Part shown: positions 45,588 through 55,920 of the stretch, in pieces
Layout of the letters: the number at the start of each line of letters is the position of its first letter
Numbering within the stretch: position 1 is the stretch's first letter
Assembly (NCBI RefSeq): GCF_011022235.1
Contig: NZ_JAAIYP010000007.1
Location: 1 to 64,000, forward strand
DNA from: Magnetospirillum aberrantis SpK
Lineage (GTDB): Bacteria; Pseudomonadota; Alphaproteobacteria; Rhodospirillales; Magnetospirillaceae
Direction: 5' to 3'
Length of the DNA stretch: 64,000 nucleotides
Translations under genes and position numbers: made by a program
Notes under the pieces: generated by a model
Database searches by the model: none
Seen by the model: the letters and a program-made list of their open reading frames with translations, nothing else
What the model was told of the DNA's origin: nothing

Positions 45588-47477
45588 ATGTCGTCCGCGC
45601 CCGCCTTTGATTTCGACCGCACCGGCAATCTGGTGCCGCTACGCCCGCGCCAGCAGCACGCCGGGCCGTCGCCGCGCCGCCATCGCCTGGAGCGGCCCGC
45701 CCCGTCGGAACTGCGCCTGGACCGCTCGCGCGACGACAAGCTGACCGCTTTCGGCAAGGCCACCCTGGGCGACCGCTATCTGATGCCCGGCGAGGGCATC
45801 CAGGACATGTTCGCCCGCGTCGCCTGTGCCTTCGCCGACAATGCCGCCCACGCCCAGCGGCTGTATGATGCCATGTCCAATCTGTGGTTCATGCCCGCCA
45901 CGCCCATCCTGTCCAACGGCGGCACCACGCGCGGCCTGCCGATCTCGTGCTTCCTCAATTCCGTGCCCGACAGCCTGGACGGCATCGTGGCGGTGTGGAA
46001 CGAGAACGTGGACCTTGCCTCCAACGGCGGCGGCATCGGCACCTATTGGGGTGGCGTGCGCTCCATCGGCGAGGCGGTAAAGGGCAATGGCGCCACCTCG
46101 GGCATCATCCCCTTCATCCGCGTCATGGACAGCCTGACGCTGGCCATTTCCCAGGGCTCGCTGCGGCGCGGCTCGGCAGCGGTTTACCTGGACGTGCATC
46201 ACCCCGAGATCGAGGAATTCCTGGAAATCCGCAAGGCATCGGGCGATTTCAACCGCAAGAGCCTGAACCTGCACCATGCCATCAACGTCACCGACGAATT
46301 CATGGAAGCGGTGCGCGACGACAAGCTGTTCGGCCTGAAAAGCCCCAAGAGCGGCGAGGTGCTGCGCCATGTCAGCGCCCGCGCCCTGTGGCAGAAGATC
46401 CTGGAAATCCGCCTGCAAACCGGCGAGCCCTATCTGCTGTTCACCGACACCGTCAACCGGGCGCTTCCCAAGCATCAGCGCGAACTGGGCCTGAACGTGC
46501 GCTCGTCCAATCTGTGCGCCGAGATCACCCTGCCCACCGGCCAGGACCATCTGGGCCAGGAACGCACCGCCGTATGCTGCCTGTCGTCGCTGAACATCGA
46601 AACCTGGGACGAGTGGGAGCAGGCGCCCGGCTTTGTCGAGGATGTGCTGCGCTTCCTCGACAACGTGCTGTCGCATTTCATCGCCACCGCCCCCGACGGT
46701 ATGGAGCGCGCGGCCTATGCCGCCATGCGCGAACGCTCGGTGGGGCTGGGGGTGATGGGCTTCCATTCTTTCCTGCAAGCGCGCGGCCTGCCGTTCGAAA
46801 GCGCCCTGGCGAAATCGTGGAACCTGCGCATCTTCAGGAAAATCCGGCGCGACGCCGACGCGGCCTCGGTCGATCTGGCCGAGGAACGCGGCCCCTGCCC
46901 CGATGCCGCCGAGCGCGGGCACCAGGCGCGGTTCAGCCACAAGCTGGCCATCGCGCCGACCGCCAGCATCAGCATCATCTGCGGCGGCACCAGCGCCTGT
47001 ATCGAGCCGATTCCGGCCAACGTCTACACCCACAAGACCCTGTCCGGCTCGTTCTCGGTGCGCAATCCGCATCTGTCGCGGCTGCTGGCGGAAAAGGGCC
47101 TGGATACGCCCGAGACATGGCAGTCGATCATCGAGCACGAAGGCTCGGTCCAGCATCTGGACGGCCTGAGCGACGACGAGAAACTGATCTTCCGCACCGC
47201 CTTCGAGATCGACCAGCGTTGGGTCATCGATCTGGCCGCCGACCGCGCCCCCTATATCTGCCAAAGCCAGTCCATCAATCTGTATCTGCCCGCCGACGCC
47301 GATAAATGGGACTTGCATATGCTGCACTGGACGGCGTGGGAGCGCGGCCTCAAGAGCCTTTATTACTGCCGCTCGAAATCGGTGCGCCGCGCCGCCTTCG
47401 TCGGCGGCGAGACCAAGGCGAAGGAAACCATGGCCGCACCGCGCACCGATTACGATGAATGCCTGGCTTGCCAGTAA
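45588..47477 (+). CDS. nrdA: Class Ia ribonucleotide reductase, large subunit
   Basis: Reduces ribonucleotides using a radical from NrdB. 629 residues from ATG 45588, with GGAGGGG upstream. Seen: PATPILSNGG, GLPISCFLNSVPDS (first redox Cys), SNGGGIGTYWGGVRSIG, the active-site NLCAEI segment, CCLSSLN (second redox Cys), APTASISIICGGTSACIEP, and the C-terminal shuttle ECLACQ. There is no ATP-cone, so overall activity control by dATP should be absent. nrdB starts 11 bp after the stop. Confidence 0.93.
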   Translation: MSSAPAFDFDRTGNLVPLRPRQQHAGPSPRRHRLERPAPSELRLDRSRDDKLTAFGKATLGDRYLMPGEGIQDMFARVACAFADNAAHAQRLYDAMSNLWFMPATPILSNGGTTRGLPISCFLNSVPDSLDGIVAVWNENVDLASNGGGIGTYWGGVRSIGEAVKGNGATSGIIPFIRVMDSLTLAISQGSLRRGSAAVYLDVHHPEIEEFLEIRKASGDFNRKSLNLHHAINVTDEFMEAVRDDKLFGLKSPKSGEVLRHVSARALWQKILEIRLQTGEPYLLFTDTVNRALPKHQRELGLNVRSSNLCAEITLPTGQDHLGQERTAVCCLSSLNIETWDEWEQAPGFVEDVLRFLDNVLSHFIATAPDGMERAAYAAMRERSVGLGVMGFHSFLQARGLPFESALAKSWNLRIFRKIRRDADAASVDLAEERGPCPDAAERGHQARFSHKLAIAPTASISIICGGTSACIEPIPANVYTHKTLSGSFSVRNPHLSRLLAEKGLDTPETWQSIIEHEGSVQHLDGLSDDEKLIFRTAFEIDQRWVIDLAADRAPYICQSQSINLYLPADADKWDLHMLHWTAWERGLKSLYYCRSKSVRRAAFVGGETKAKETMAAPRTDYDECLACQ

Positions 47478-47488
47478 GGGGAATGCAC

Positions 47489-48562
47489 ATGAATCTCGGA
47501 CATATCAATCCCCTGGAGTTGGTCAACACCGGCAAAATCGGGCTGTTGCAAGGCAGCGGTGCCTATAATGTCGAGCGCTATCCCTGGGCCTATGATTTCT
47601 GGAAGAAGCAGCAGCAGGTCCATTGGATGGGCGAGGAAGTGCCCTTGGGCGAGGACCTCAAGGATTGGGCGTCCGACCGGGTATCGGACCAGGAGCACAA
47701 CCTGCTGACCCAGATTTTCCGCTTCTTCACCCAATCGGATGTGGAGGTCAGCGACAATTACCTCAAGCGCTACATGCCGATTTTCCAGCCGCTTGAGATT
47801 CAGATGATGATGGCCGGTTTCACCAACATGGAAACCATCCACATCGACGCCTATGCCCTGCTGCTGACCACGCTGGGCATGCCGCAGACCGAGTTTTCCG
47901 CCTTCCGCGACTATGCCGCCATGCGCGACAAGGCCGATTACATGCACAGCTTCGGCGTCGGCACGGTGGCCGACGTGTCGCGCACGCTGGCCATGTTCGG
48001 CGCCTTCACCGAGGGCATGGCGCTGTTCGCCAGCTTCGCCATGCTGCTGAACTTCCCGCGCCACAACAAGATGAAGGGCATGGGCCAGATCGTCACCTGG
48101 TCGGTGCGCGACGAGTCGTTGCATTGCGAGGGCATCATCCGCCTGTTCCACGAATGGAACCGCGAAACCGGCGCGCTGACCAAATCCGTGCGCGACGACA
48201 TCCTGGACGTGGCGCAGACCATGGTGGGGCTTGAGGAAAAGTTCGTCGATCTGGCCTTCGAACTGGGCGCGGTCGAGGGCATGCGGGCCGAGGACATCAA
48301 ATCCTACGTCCGTTACGTCGCCGACTGGCGCCTGACCCAATTGAAGCTACCGATCCTTTTCGGTCATTTCCGCGCCACGGAAACCGGCTACGAACAGACC
48401 AAGCCCCACCCCCTGCCCTGGCTGGTGGAAATCCTCAACGGCGTCGAACACGCCAATTTTTTCGAACAGCGGTCCACCGAATATTCCAAGGCGGCGACGC
48501 AAGGCGCCTGGGACGGTGCCGACGGCGTCTGGGCGGAATTCGACCGCCTGCAAGGAGCGTGA
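47489..48562 (+). CDS. nrdB: Class Ia ribonucleotide reductase, small subunit
   Basis: 357 residues from ATG 47489, after AAGGGG. A ferritin-like diiron protein that stores the tyrosyl radical. ETIHIDAY carries the metal ligands Glu and His and a Tyr seven residues after the Glu, the place of the radical Tyr in class Ia. VRDESLHCEG provides the second Glu/His pair. EILNGVEHANFFEQRSTEYSK is the C-terminal tail that contacts NrdA. The stop lies two bases before the cobW ATG. Confidence 0.93.
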   Translation: MNLGHINPLELVNTGKIGLLQGSGAYNVERYPWAYDFWKKQQQVHWMGEEVPLGEDLKDWASDRVSDQEHNLLTQIFRFFTQSDVEVSDNYLKRYMPIFQPLEIQMMMAGFTNMETIHIDAYALLLTTLGMPQTEFSAFRDYAAMRDKADYMHSFGVGTVADVSRTLAMFGAFTEGMALFASFAMLLNFPRHNKMKGMGQIVTWSVRDESLHCEGIIRLFHEWNRETGALTKSVRDDILDVAQTMVGLEEKFVDLAFELGAVEGMRAEDIKSYVRYVADWRLTQLKLPILFGHFRATETGYEQTKPHPLPWLVEILNGVEHANFFEQRSTEYSKAATQGAWDGADGVWAEFDRLQGA

Positions 48563-48564
48563 AC

Positions 48565-49593
48565 ATGCGTAAAATCCCCACCACCATCATCACCGGCTTC
48601 CTGGGCGCCGGCAAAAGCACCCTGGTCCGTCACCTGATGGAACACAATCGCGGCCGCCGCATCGCGCTGATCGTCAACGAATTCGGTGATGTCGGCATCG
48701 ACGGCAACATGCTGGCGTCATGCGGCGTGGCCGGCTGTACCGAGGACAGCATCATCGAACTGGCCAACGGCTGCCTGTGCTGCACCGTCGCCGACGAATT
48801 CCTGCCGGTGATGCAGGCGTTGGTGGAACGCGCCAACCCGCCCGAACACATCCTGATCGAAACCTCGGGCCTGGCCTTGCCCAAGCCGCTGGTCAAGGCC
48901 TTTCACTGGCCGGAAATCCGCTCGCGCGTCACCGTCGATGGCGTGGTGGCGGTGATCGACGCCGAGGCCGCCGCCTCGGGGCGCTTCACCAGCACGCCCG
49001 AGGAAATGGCCCGTCCCGACCACGACAACCCGCTGGAGGAAGTGTTCGACGACCAGTTGACCTGCGCCGACATGGTGCTGCTCAACAAGGTCGATCTGGT
49101 GGACGCCGACGGCCTGGACCGCGCCCAGGCCCGCATGGCGGACAAGCTGCGCCCCGGCGTCAAGGTGGTGGCAACCCGCCATTCCGCCCTTGACCCGGTG
49201 GTGGTACTGGGCCTTGACGCCGGAGCCGAGGACGACCTGGACACCCGCCCCAGCCTGCACGACAGCGCCGCCGACCACGACCACGACGATTTCGAAAGCT
49301 TCGCCGTCGCCTTGCCCGAGGTCGCGGACCTCGACGCACTGGCCGAACGGCTGCGCCGCACCATCGCCGACCACGACATCCTCAGGCTCAAGGGCTTCGT
49401 CGCCGTCCAGGGCAAGGCCGCCCGCCATGTGATCCAAGCGGTGGGCGCCCGCCTGGATGGCTATTACGACCGCCCCTGGGGGCCGGGCGAAGACCGCAAA
49501 GGCCATGTGGTGGTGATCGGCCGCAAGGGATTGGCACGGGAAGACATCGCGGCCCGCGTGCAAGGAGACGCCTCCGTCATTACCAACCGATAA
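48565..49593 (+). CDS. cobW: CobW-family GTPase
   Basis: 344 residues from ATG 48565, after AAGGAG that overlaps the nrdB end. Walker [10 protein letters not shown] (11-19), the metal motif C70-L-C72-C73, LNKVDL as the guanine motif, and a His/Asp-rich stretch [12 protein letters not shown] before the C-terminal CobW domain. COG0523 GTPases are metallochaperones; CobW proper supports cobalt insertion in the aerobic B12 pathway. Because it is in the riboswitch-controlled nrd operon it is most likely cobalt-related. A zinc or iron-delivery paralogue that serves NrdB is an alternative worth considering. Confidence 0.82.
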   Translation: MRKIPTTIITGFLGAGKSTLVRHLMEHNRGRRIALIVNEFGDVGIDGNMLASCGVAGCTEDSIIELANGCLCCTVADEFLPVMQALVERANPPEHILIETSGLALPKPLVKAFHWPEIRSRVTVDGVVAVIDAEAAASGRFTSTPEEMARPDHDNPLEEVFDDQLTCADMVLLNKVDLVDADGLDRAQARMADKLRPGVKVVATRHSALDPVVVLGLDAGAEDDLDTRPSLHDSAADHDHDDFESFAVALPEVADLDALAERLRRTIADHDILRLKGFVAVQGKAARHVIQAVGARLDGYYDRPWGPGEDRKGHVVVIGRKGLAREDIAARVQGDASVITNR

Positions 49594-49645
49594 CGAAATT
49601 TCTTTGGCACCCCCCCTGCCCGCACGTTACATTCGGGCAGGGGAC

Positions 49646-51715
49646 ATGCACGTGCACCATTCCATCGAAGACCGTATCGCCGTCGAACTCTTGCGCCGTC
49701 TGGTCGCCAACGCCACCATTCCCCTGGTGGGCGTATTGCTGGGCACGGTGCTTATCGCCACCACCCATTGGGACACCCGCGACCACGCGCTGATCCTGGG
49801 CTGGGCGGCGCTGGTGGCGGTGGCGCTGGTGTTCCGCACCGCGTTGACCCTGTCCATGCGCCGCCGTCTGGAGCACGCGGCGGCCGAGCCCGGAACGCCC
49901 CAGCTTTACGCGCTTTCCTTCGCCTTCAGCGGCATCGCCTGGGGCGTGGGCGGGCTTTTGGTCAAGGGTGCCGACCCCATGGCCATGGTCATCACCATCA
50001 CCGGCATGCAGGCCATGGTAATGGGCGGCGTCGCCACCATCAGCGTGTTCATGCCGGCGTTCTGGGCGTTTTCGATCCCGGCCATGCTGCCACTGGTGGT
50101 CGGGCTGGCCCTGATGGGCGGACAGGCCGGATGGGTCCTGACCCTTTACAACGTCATCTTCTTTCTGTTGATGGCCGGCATCGCGCGCCGGGCCCACGCA
50201 TCGTTGCGCCACGCGCTCAGGCTGGGTTTCGAGAAAGAGGACCTGATCGCCGAGATCAGTTCGGCACACCGCGAAGCCGCCGCCGCCAACCGCGCCAAGT
50301 CGCAATTCCTGGCGACCATGAGCCACGAAATCCGCACCCCCATGAGCGGCATCATCGGTCTGGTGCGGTTGATGTTGGAACGCCCCCTCGATCCCGAGCA
50401 ACACGACCACGCCGACACCATCCGCCATTCGGCCGAGGCGTTGCTGGCGATCCTGGACGACATCCTGGACTTCTCGAAACTGGAGGCCGGCAAACTGAGC
50501 ATCGAGGCGATGCCGCTCGACCTGCCGCTGCTGATGACGCGGGTGGCCGAACTGATGCGCCCGCGCGCCGAGGACAAGGGATTGTCCCTGACGTTGTCGC
50601 TGGCCCCCGACCTGCCGCGCGCCATCCATGCCGACCCCACGCGCCTGCGCCAGATCCTGCTGAATTTGATCGGAAACGCCGTCAAGTTCACCGAACGCGG
50701 CGGCGTCTCCATACAGGCGACGGCACAAGACGGCCGCCTGTCCATTGCCGTCGCCGACACCGGCATCGGCATGCCCCCCGAGGTTCAGGCGCGGCTTTTT
50801 TCCGAATTCACCCAAGGCGACGGCACCATCGCCCGCCGTTTCGGCGGCACCGGCCTGGGATTGGCCATCTGTCGGCAATTGGCGACGCTGATGGGCGGCA
50901 CCATCGGCGTGGACAGCCAGCCCGGCCAGGGCAGCACCTTCCGCCTGGACCTGCCGCTGGTGCTGAGCACCCCCGAACGGTTGAACGCCGCCCCGACGGC
51001 CGGGCCGGTGCCCGAGTTGCCGGCGCTGCGCATCTTGCTGGCCGAAGACAATCTGGTGAACCAGAAGGTGACGGTCACGCTGCTGACCCGTGCCGGCCAT
51101 GCCGTCACCGTCGCCGACGACGGCCTGCGGGCGGTTGAGCGGGTCGCCGCCGAGGATTTCGACGTCATCTTGATGGACATGCAGATGCCGGTGATGGACG
51201 GGCTCGAGGCGACGCGGCGCATCCGCACCTTGCCCGAGCCGCGCTGCCGCATTCCCATCCTGGCGCTCACCGCCAACGCGCTCAAGGGCGACGACGAACG
51301 GTGCCTGGACGCCGGCATGGACGGCTATTTGACCAAGCCGGTCAACGGCCCGGCGCTGTTCACCGCCCTTGGCCGGATGGTGGACGCCTCGACCGTTCCC
51401 CATCCCGCCGTCGAGGAAAGCACCTTGGCGCAGATGCTGGCGATCTGCGGCCAGGATGCCAGGGGCATGGTGGACCTGTTCATCCGCGAAGCGTGGAAAT
51501 CCCACGACGCGCTGATGGCGGCCGACACCCCCGAGGCCATGGCCGCCGCCGCCCACGACCTGAAATCCATGGCCGGGACCATGGGATTGCGCACGCTGCA
51601 ATCCCTGGCCGACACCATCGAACAGGCCTGTCGCCAGGGGCGGCACCACGACGCCCTTCCCCTGGCCCAGGATTTGCGCCCGGCCCTGGAACGGGCGGTG
51701 ACGCAACTGGCATAG
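49646..51715 (+). CDS. Membrane hybrid histidine kinase with receiver and HPt
   Basis: 689 residues from ATG 49646 with GGGGAC just upstream. Five or six N-terminal membrane helices (about 20-180) form an integral sensor without a large periplasmic loop. HisKA has His227 ([13 protein letters not shown]), HATPase has [16 protein letters not shown] and GGTGLGLA, the receiver has Asp511 in [12 protein letters not shown], and a C-terminal HPt carries [12 protein letters not shown]. The full phosphorelay is thus in one chain. No response regulator is adjacent. It converges with cobH with a six-base gap. Confidence 0.86.
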   Translation: MHVHHSIEDRIAVELLRRLVANATIPLVGVLLGTVLIATTHWDTRDHALILGWAALVAVALVFRTALTLSMRRRLEHAAAEPGTPQLYALSFAFSGIAWGVGGLLVKGADPMAMVITITGMQAMVMGGVATISVFMPAFWAFSIPAMLPLVVGLALMGGQAGWVLTLYNVIFFLLMAGIARRAHASLRHALRLGFEKEDLIAEISSAHREAAAANRAKSQFLATMSHEIRTPMSGIIGLVRLMLERPLDPEQHDHADTIRHSAEALLAILDDILDFSKLEAGKLSIEAMPLDLPLLMTRVAELMRPRAEDKGLSLTLSLAPDLPRAIHADPTRLRQILLNLIGNAVKFTERGGVSIQATAQDGRLSIAVADTGIGMPPEVQARLFSEFTQGDGTIARRFGGTGLGLAICRQLATLMGGTIGVDSQPGQGSTFRLDLPLVLSTPERLNAAPTAGPVPELPALRILLAEDNLVNQKVTVTLLTRAGHAVTVADDGLRAVERVAAEDFDVILMDMQMPVMDGLEATRRIRTLPEPRCRIPILALTANALKGDDERCLDAGMDGYLTKPVNGPALFTALGRMVDASTVPHPAVEESTLAQMLAICGQDARGMVDLFIREAWKSHDALMAADTPEAMAAAAHDLKSMAGTMGLRTLQSLADTIEQACRQGRHHDALPLAQDLRPALERAVTQLA

Positions 51716-51721
51716 GCGCGG

Positions 51722-52339
51722 CTATTTACCGATCAACAAGGCGTTGACCGCGGCCGAGGCCATGGCGCTGCCGCCGCGCCGGCCCTTGACCGTGATGAAC
51801 GGCACGCCCCCCGCCCGTTCGATCAGCGCCGCCTTGGATTCGGCCGCACCGACAAAGCCGACCGGCGTGGCGACGATCAGCGCGGGACGCGGCGCGCCGG
51901 CCTCCAGCATGTCGAGCAGATGGAAAAGCGCGGTCGGCGCGTTGCCGATGGCCACCACCGCGCCGTCAAGATGCGGCCGCCACAAATCGGCGACGGCGGC
52001 CGAGCGGGTGTTGCCCATCGCCTCGGCGTGCTTGCGCGTCGCCTCGTCGCGGATCAGGCTGATCACCTGATTGGTCCGGCCATGGCCGGCGGTGACGCCC
52101 TGGGCCACCATCTCGCAATCGGCCAGGACCGGAGCCCCCGCCGCCAAGGCGGCACGGCCGGAACGTCCCGCGTCGTCCGACCACACAAGGTCGGCGACCA
52201 GGTCGGTCATGCCGCAGGCGTGGATCATGCGCACCACCACCGCCTCAAGGTCGGCGGGAACGCCGCTCAGATCCGCTTCGGCACGGATGGTGGCAAAGGA
52301 CTGACGATAGATTTCGTGGGCATCGCGAACATAGCTCAT
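51722..52339 (-). CDS. cobH: Precorrin-8X methylmutase
   Basis: Moves the C-11 methyl to C-12, turning precorrin-8X into hydrogenobyrinate in the aerobic B12 route. 205 residues, normal for CobH/CbiC. The catalytic His40 sits in RMIHACGM; further landmarks are GAPVLADCEMVAQG, NTRSAAV, AIGNAPTALFHLLDML and ATPVGFVGAAESKAAL. It follows tonB by 15 bp, as the third gene of the riboswitch-controlled btuB-tonB-cobH unit, away from other cob genes. Confidence 0.92.
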   Translation of the reverse strand: MSYVRDAHEIYRQSFATIRAEADLSGVPADLEAVVVRMIHACGMTDLVADLVWSDDAGRSGRAALAAGAPVLADCEMVAQGVTAGHGRTNQVISLIRDEATRKHAEAMGNTRSAAVADLWRPHLDGAVVAIGNAPTALFHLLDMLEAGAPRPALIVATPVGFVGAAESKAALIERAGGVPFITVKGRRGGSAMASAAVNALLIGK

Positions 52340-52354
52340 GACGAACCTCTTTGC

Positions 52355-53110
52355 TTAACGCGCATCGGCAACAGCGATGCCGTCCAGTTGGAAACGAATG
52401 GGAACGATGATGTCGGCGGCGACCGCCACCCCGCCGCGCCGCGCCGGGGTGAAACGCCAGTTGCGCACCGCCTTCTGCGCCGTTTCGTCCAGCATTTCCG
52501 AACCGCTGGACGCAACCACCACGACCGATCGCGGATGGCCCGCGACATCGACCGACACCCGCAACGACACGGTTCCTTCAACTCCGCGACGGCGGGCGGC
52601 CAAGGGATAGGACGGCAAGGGATTGTCGTCGTAGCCGGGACGGGCGTCACCCCCCGGCAAGCCGCTTCCCGCTTCCGTACCGCCCGCACCGCCGGTTCCA
52701 GAAGCGGTCGCGGCGACGTTTGAAGACGGGTTTGCGCCACCGTCCCCCTCCGACGCCGCCGGCTCGGAAACCGCCGGTGCCGGGGCCGCCGCTTGAGGAG
52801 ACGGAGCGACCGGCATCGGCGCAGCAGCCGGCTTCGCCGCCTTCCGCGGCTGAGCCTGCGCCTTTGACAACGGCTTCGACTTCACCTGTTCCGGCGGGGA
52901 AACCGGGGCCGGCGCGGGCAGGCCGGGCGCCGGATTTGGCGGTTCCGCCGCCGCCAGGACCAGTTCCACCACCATGGGCGCCTCGGTCTCGGCTGGTGGC
53001 CGCAACTCGGCCGCCAGCAAGGCGCTTCCCGCCGCCAGCGCGTGGAAGAGCACGGAAAGGGCAGCCCCTTTCCAATCCCTGCTCCGCGTGGTGACGGGAA
53101 GCCGCGTCAT
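52355..53110 (-). CDS. tonB: TonB-family energy-transducing protein
   Basis: 251 residues. A single N-terminal TM helix (about 15-35), a long Pro/Ala-rich periplasmic spacer (50-150), and the C-terminal TonB fold with PLPSYPLAARRRGVEGTVSLRVSVDVAGHP and VRNWRFTPARRGG. The ATG overlaps the btuB stop (ATGA), so it is a TonB dedicated to the B12 receptor. No exbBD genes accompany it. Confidence 0.88.
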   Translation of the reverse strand: MTRLPVTTRSRDWKGAALSVLFHALAAGSALLAAELRPPAETEAPMVVELVLAAAEPPNPAPGLPAPAPVSPPEQVKSKPLSKAQAQPRKAAKPAAAPMPVAPSPQAAAPAPAVSEPAASEGDGGANPSSNVAATASGTGGAGGTEAGSGLPGGDARPGYDDNPLPSYPLAARRRGVEGTVSLRVSVDVAGHPRSVVVVASSGSEMLDETAQKAVRNWRFTPARRGGVAVAADIIVPIRFQLDGIAVADAR

Positions 53111-55068
53111 TCGCCGTCGCCGGTCAGCGCCCTGGCCGGCTCGAACGACACCTTGACGCCGGCGAAGACCCCTCGGCCGCCGGTTTCGGCGTAGCCCCAG
53201 GCGCTTTCGTGATAACGGTCGAGAATGTTCTCGACCCGGCCGAACAGTTGGACGGTGTCGTTGATGTCGTAACTGCCGGCCAGATTGAATTCCACGTATT
53301 CGCCATGGCGGTTCGGCGGCTGGTCCGCGCTGGTCGAACGGTTTTCCTGGAAGTCCGAGCTATAGACCGTGGACAGGGTCAGGTTGGCGCGCTTTTCCCA
53401 AAAGCGCCAGTTGACGTCCACGCCGGCCCGATGCATGGGACGGCGAGCCAGTTCCTCGCCGGACAGCCGGTCATATGCACGAGTGTAGGTGTAGTTGGGA
53501 TTAAGGGACAGGGATTGGCCGCCGTCATCGAACACCAGATAGTTGAAGAAGGTTTCGATGCCGTAGGTCGTGCCCTTGCCGACGTTCTGATACTGTTTGT
53601 CGACGCTGTTGTATTCGATCAGGTTGGCGATGTCGTTGCGGAACCAGGTCAGCCCGGTCTTGGCCCGGCCCGACAGCAATTTCTGTTCGACGCCCACATC
53701 CCATCCACGTCCCATTTCCGGCTGAAGCTCAGGATTGGGATTTCCCGACGGATAATGGATCTGATAGAGCAGCGGCGCCTTGAACGTCGTGCCATAGGAC
53801 GCCTTGAGCGTGGTGTCCGCAGTCACGTGCCAGGCGCCGGAACCGAACCATGTCGGTTGCCAGCCGAACGCCTCGTGATCGTTGCCGCGCCAGCCGGCGG
53901 TGAGGTCCAGCACGTCGAACAGATGCGCCTGATGCTGGATCAGCCCCGACAAGGTGGTCATGCTGGCGTCGACCTTTCCGGGACGCTGATAGTTCCTTTG
54001 CCGGTACTTGTCCTCGACCCCTTCGAAGATGAAGGTGGTGGTGTGGTCCTTGTGGAAACGCAGGTCGTTCTGCCACGAGGCGTTGACGGTGGTGCTTTCG
54101 TAAGAGGCGCACAGCGGCCCGCCGATGGTGCAGCCCGTGGTGGTCCCGCCCATGTTCCATTGGTCGTTCTTCACGCCCGACACGCTGGCGGTCTGGGTCC
54201 ACGCCTCGTCGAACAGCGACAGCGTGCCCTTGAGGTGGCCGTTGTCCACATGCTTGTGCTTGGACCGCATGGTGTCCATGGTGCCCGGCGTCTTGCTGCC
54301 GTCCAGTTCCGACCACATGTCGGTGTGGGAATAGCGCGCCTCGATCTCGCTGTTGTCGGTGGGCGAAACGCCCAGCTTGAGGTGGTAGGTGTTGTTCTGC
54401 GACCCATCCTTCTCCGAGCCGTAGCCCCGTTCCTCGGACGCGGTGGACCAGCCGGCGGTGCGATAGCGCGACCAGCCGAAACTGTAGTCGTAGCGGTCGC
54501 CGCCGCCGCTGGTCGACACGCTTTCGCGGTTGGTGCCGAAACTGCCCAATTCGCCAAGCGCGGTGACCTTCATCGGCCCCTTGCCCTTTTTGGTGATGAT
54601 GTTGACCACGCCGCCCACCGCGTCCGACCCCCATTGGCCGGCGGCGGGACCGCGCAACACCTCGATCCGCTCGATGTCGTCGGTCTGCATCCAGTCGAAA
54701 TCGAAATTGTACATGGTGTCGTGGTAGTTCACACGCTGCCCGTCCACCAGCACCAGGGTATGGTTGGTGTCGGTGCCGCGGATACGGATTTGCGAGGTCG
54801 ATCCCATGCCGCCCTGGCGGGTGATCGACAGGCCCGGAACGGTCCGAAGCGCGTCCTCGACCTTGGTGATCTGCTTGTCCTCGATCTCTTCCGCCGTGAC
54901 CACGGTGACCGAACTGCCCACCTGGTCGGCCTTGGTCTTGGTGCGGGTGGCGGTCACCACCACGTCGTCAAGGACGATCGGCGCCTGTTCGGCCCAGGCC
55001 GGCGCGACGACGAACGCCGCCGCCACCAACGGCCAGGAACGGGGGCGACGGGGACGAAAAACAGACAT
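53107..55068 (-). CDS. btuB: TonB-dependent outer-membrane receptor, BtuB-like
   Basis: 653 residues from ATG 55068, after AGAGGAG. The signal peptide ends AWAEQ. The TonB box is close to APIVLDDVVVTATRT. The plug domain at about 45-155 has RIRGTDTNHTLVLVDGQRVN and EVLRGPAAGQWGSDAVGGVVNIIT, then a beta-barrel to the terminal VKVSF. Identification as a cobalamin receptor rests on the riboswitch 250 bp upstream and the tonB-cobH neighbours as much as on sequence. Confidence 0.88.
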   Translation of the reverse strand: MSVFRPRRPRSWPLVAAAFVVAPAWAEQAPIVLDDVVVTATRTKTKADQVGSSVTVVTAEEIEDKQITKVEDALRTVPGLSITRQGGMGSTSQIRIRGTDTNHTLVLVDGQRVNYHDTMYNFDFDWMQTDDIERIEVLRGPAAGQWGSDAVGGVVNIITKKGKGPMKVTALGELGSFGTNRESVSTSGGGDRYDYSFGWSRYRTAGWSTASEERGYGSEKDGSQNNTYHLKLGVSPTDNSEIEARYSHTDMWSELDGSKTPGTMDTMRSKHKHVDNGHLKGTLSLFDEAWTQTASVSGVKNDQWNMGGTTTGCTIGGPLCASYESTTVNASWQNDLRFHKDHTTTFIFEGVEDKYRQRNYQRPGKVDASMTTLSGLIQHQAHLFDVLDLTAGWRGNDHEAFGWQPTWFGSGAWHVTADTTLKASYGTTFKAPLLYQIHYPSGNPNPELQPEMGRGWDVGVEQKLLSGRAKTGLTWFRNDIANLIEYNSVDKQYQNVGKGTTYGIETFFNYLVFDDGGQSLSLNPNYTYTRAYDRLSGEELARRPMHRAGVDVNWRFWEKRANLTLSTVYSSDFQENRSTSADQPPNRHGEYVEFNLAGSYDINDTVQLFGRVENILDRYHESAWGYAETGGRGVFAGVKVSFEPARALTGDGE

Positions 55069-55319
55069 GGAACAGCTCCTCTCGATCCGCGAATGGTCAT
55101 GACGAATGCCGGACAAAGGCACCCGCCGCGTGGTCGCGCGAAGCTGTGAAAAGTTGGAATGGGGCTTGACCAAACCCGCCGGAACCGCCCTTGCGGTCTG
55201 CGGTCGTTTTCGATGTCGTTGGTCTTAGCTTGTTTCCGGTCCTCTTTCCCACAGCAGCGCAAAGCGCACCACCACAGGCGAAAGAGCCATACCAAACGGG
55301 TGTCCCGCCCGTCGGAAAG

Positions 55320-55505
55320 GTGATACTCGCGCCGGCAGGTCTCCTGACTCGCGGATTGTCGGAACGCCCCTCGCCTTCCCGGTTTCCCAGTGGCTGATTG
55401 AGAGGCCCCTAGCCGCTTACAGTTGCGGGAACAGTCGCGGAATCGCACCGCGTTCCCTCTTGCCCCCCATCACGGGGACCGTCGCTGGGCACAGGAATAC
55501 CCTTG
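55320..55505 (-). promoter_or_regulatory. Cobalamin riboswitch 3, before btuB-tonB-cobH
   Basis: On the minus strand: GAGGGAACGCGGTGCGATTC, CCGCAACTGTAAGCGG, GCCACTGGGAA, CCGGGAAGGCG and the B12 box AGTCAGGAGACCTGCC (55349 down to 55334). A leader of about 250 nt separates it from the btuB ATG and contains no gene I can support. Confidence 0.93.
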
Positions 55506-55574
55506 CGGATTTTAGGGTGTCAAGGGTGCATGCAGGTTGCATCTTGACCTTGCCATATCACCTGACCCAAGGTG

Positions 55575-55795
55575 TGGCCGTCTTCGGTGTCCGAAGGCGG
55601 CCCTGGCCGCCCTTGGATCGCAAGTGGGAACCCGGTGGAAATCCGGGACTGTCGCGCAGCGGTATTGGGGAACGAAGGCCACAAGGCGGCACGTGCCGCC
55701 GGGCACTGGTCCGAATGGACCGGGAAGCCGTGGCCCAAGGATCGTCGGACGGATTGGTCCGACCTGCCCCTAAGTCCGAACACCGGCCGAAGACA
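55575..55795 (+). promoter_or_regulatory. Variant cobalamin riboswitch 4, before btuFCD-like genes
   Basis: GGGAACCCGGTGGAAATCC, GGGACTGTCGCGCAGCGG, GGGCACTGG and CGGGAAGCC match the cobalamin riboswitch core in order. The B12 box is altered: GGATTGGTCCGACCTGCC stands where AGCCAGGAGACCTGCC is expected, keeping only CCTGCC and losing the GGAGA. It may be a structural subclass or respond to a different corrinoid. About 125 nt of non-coding leader follow before ATG 55921. Confidence 0.75.
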
Positions 55796-55920
55796 TGACG
55801 GGGGAATGGTCCCGCCGTCATCGACATGGGCTTTCGCGTCAAAAGGCACCATGACCGGAGAGGCGATGCCCCTTCCGCGTCCTGGCCCCGCGCGCAAGCC
55901 GGAACAGGCGGAAGGACGTC

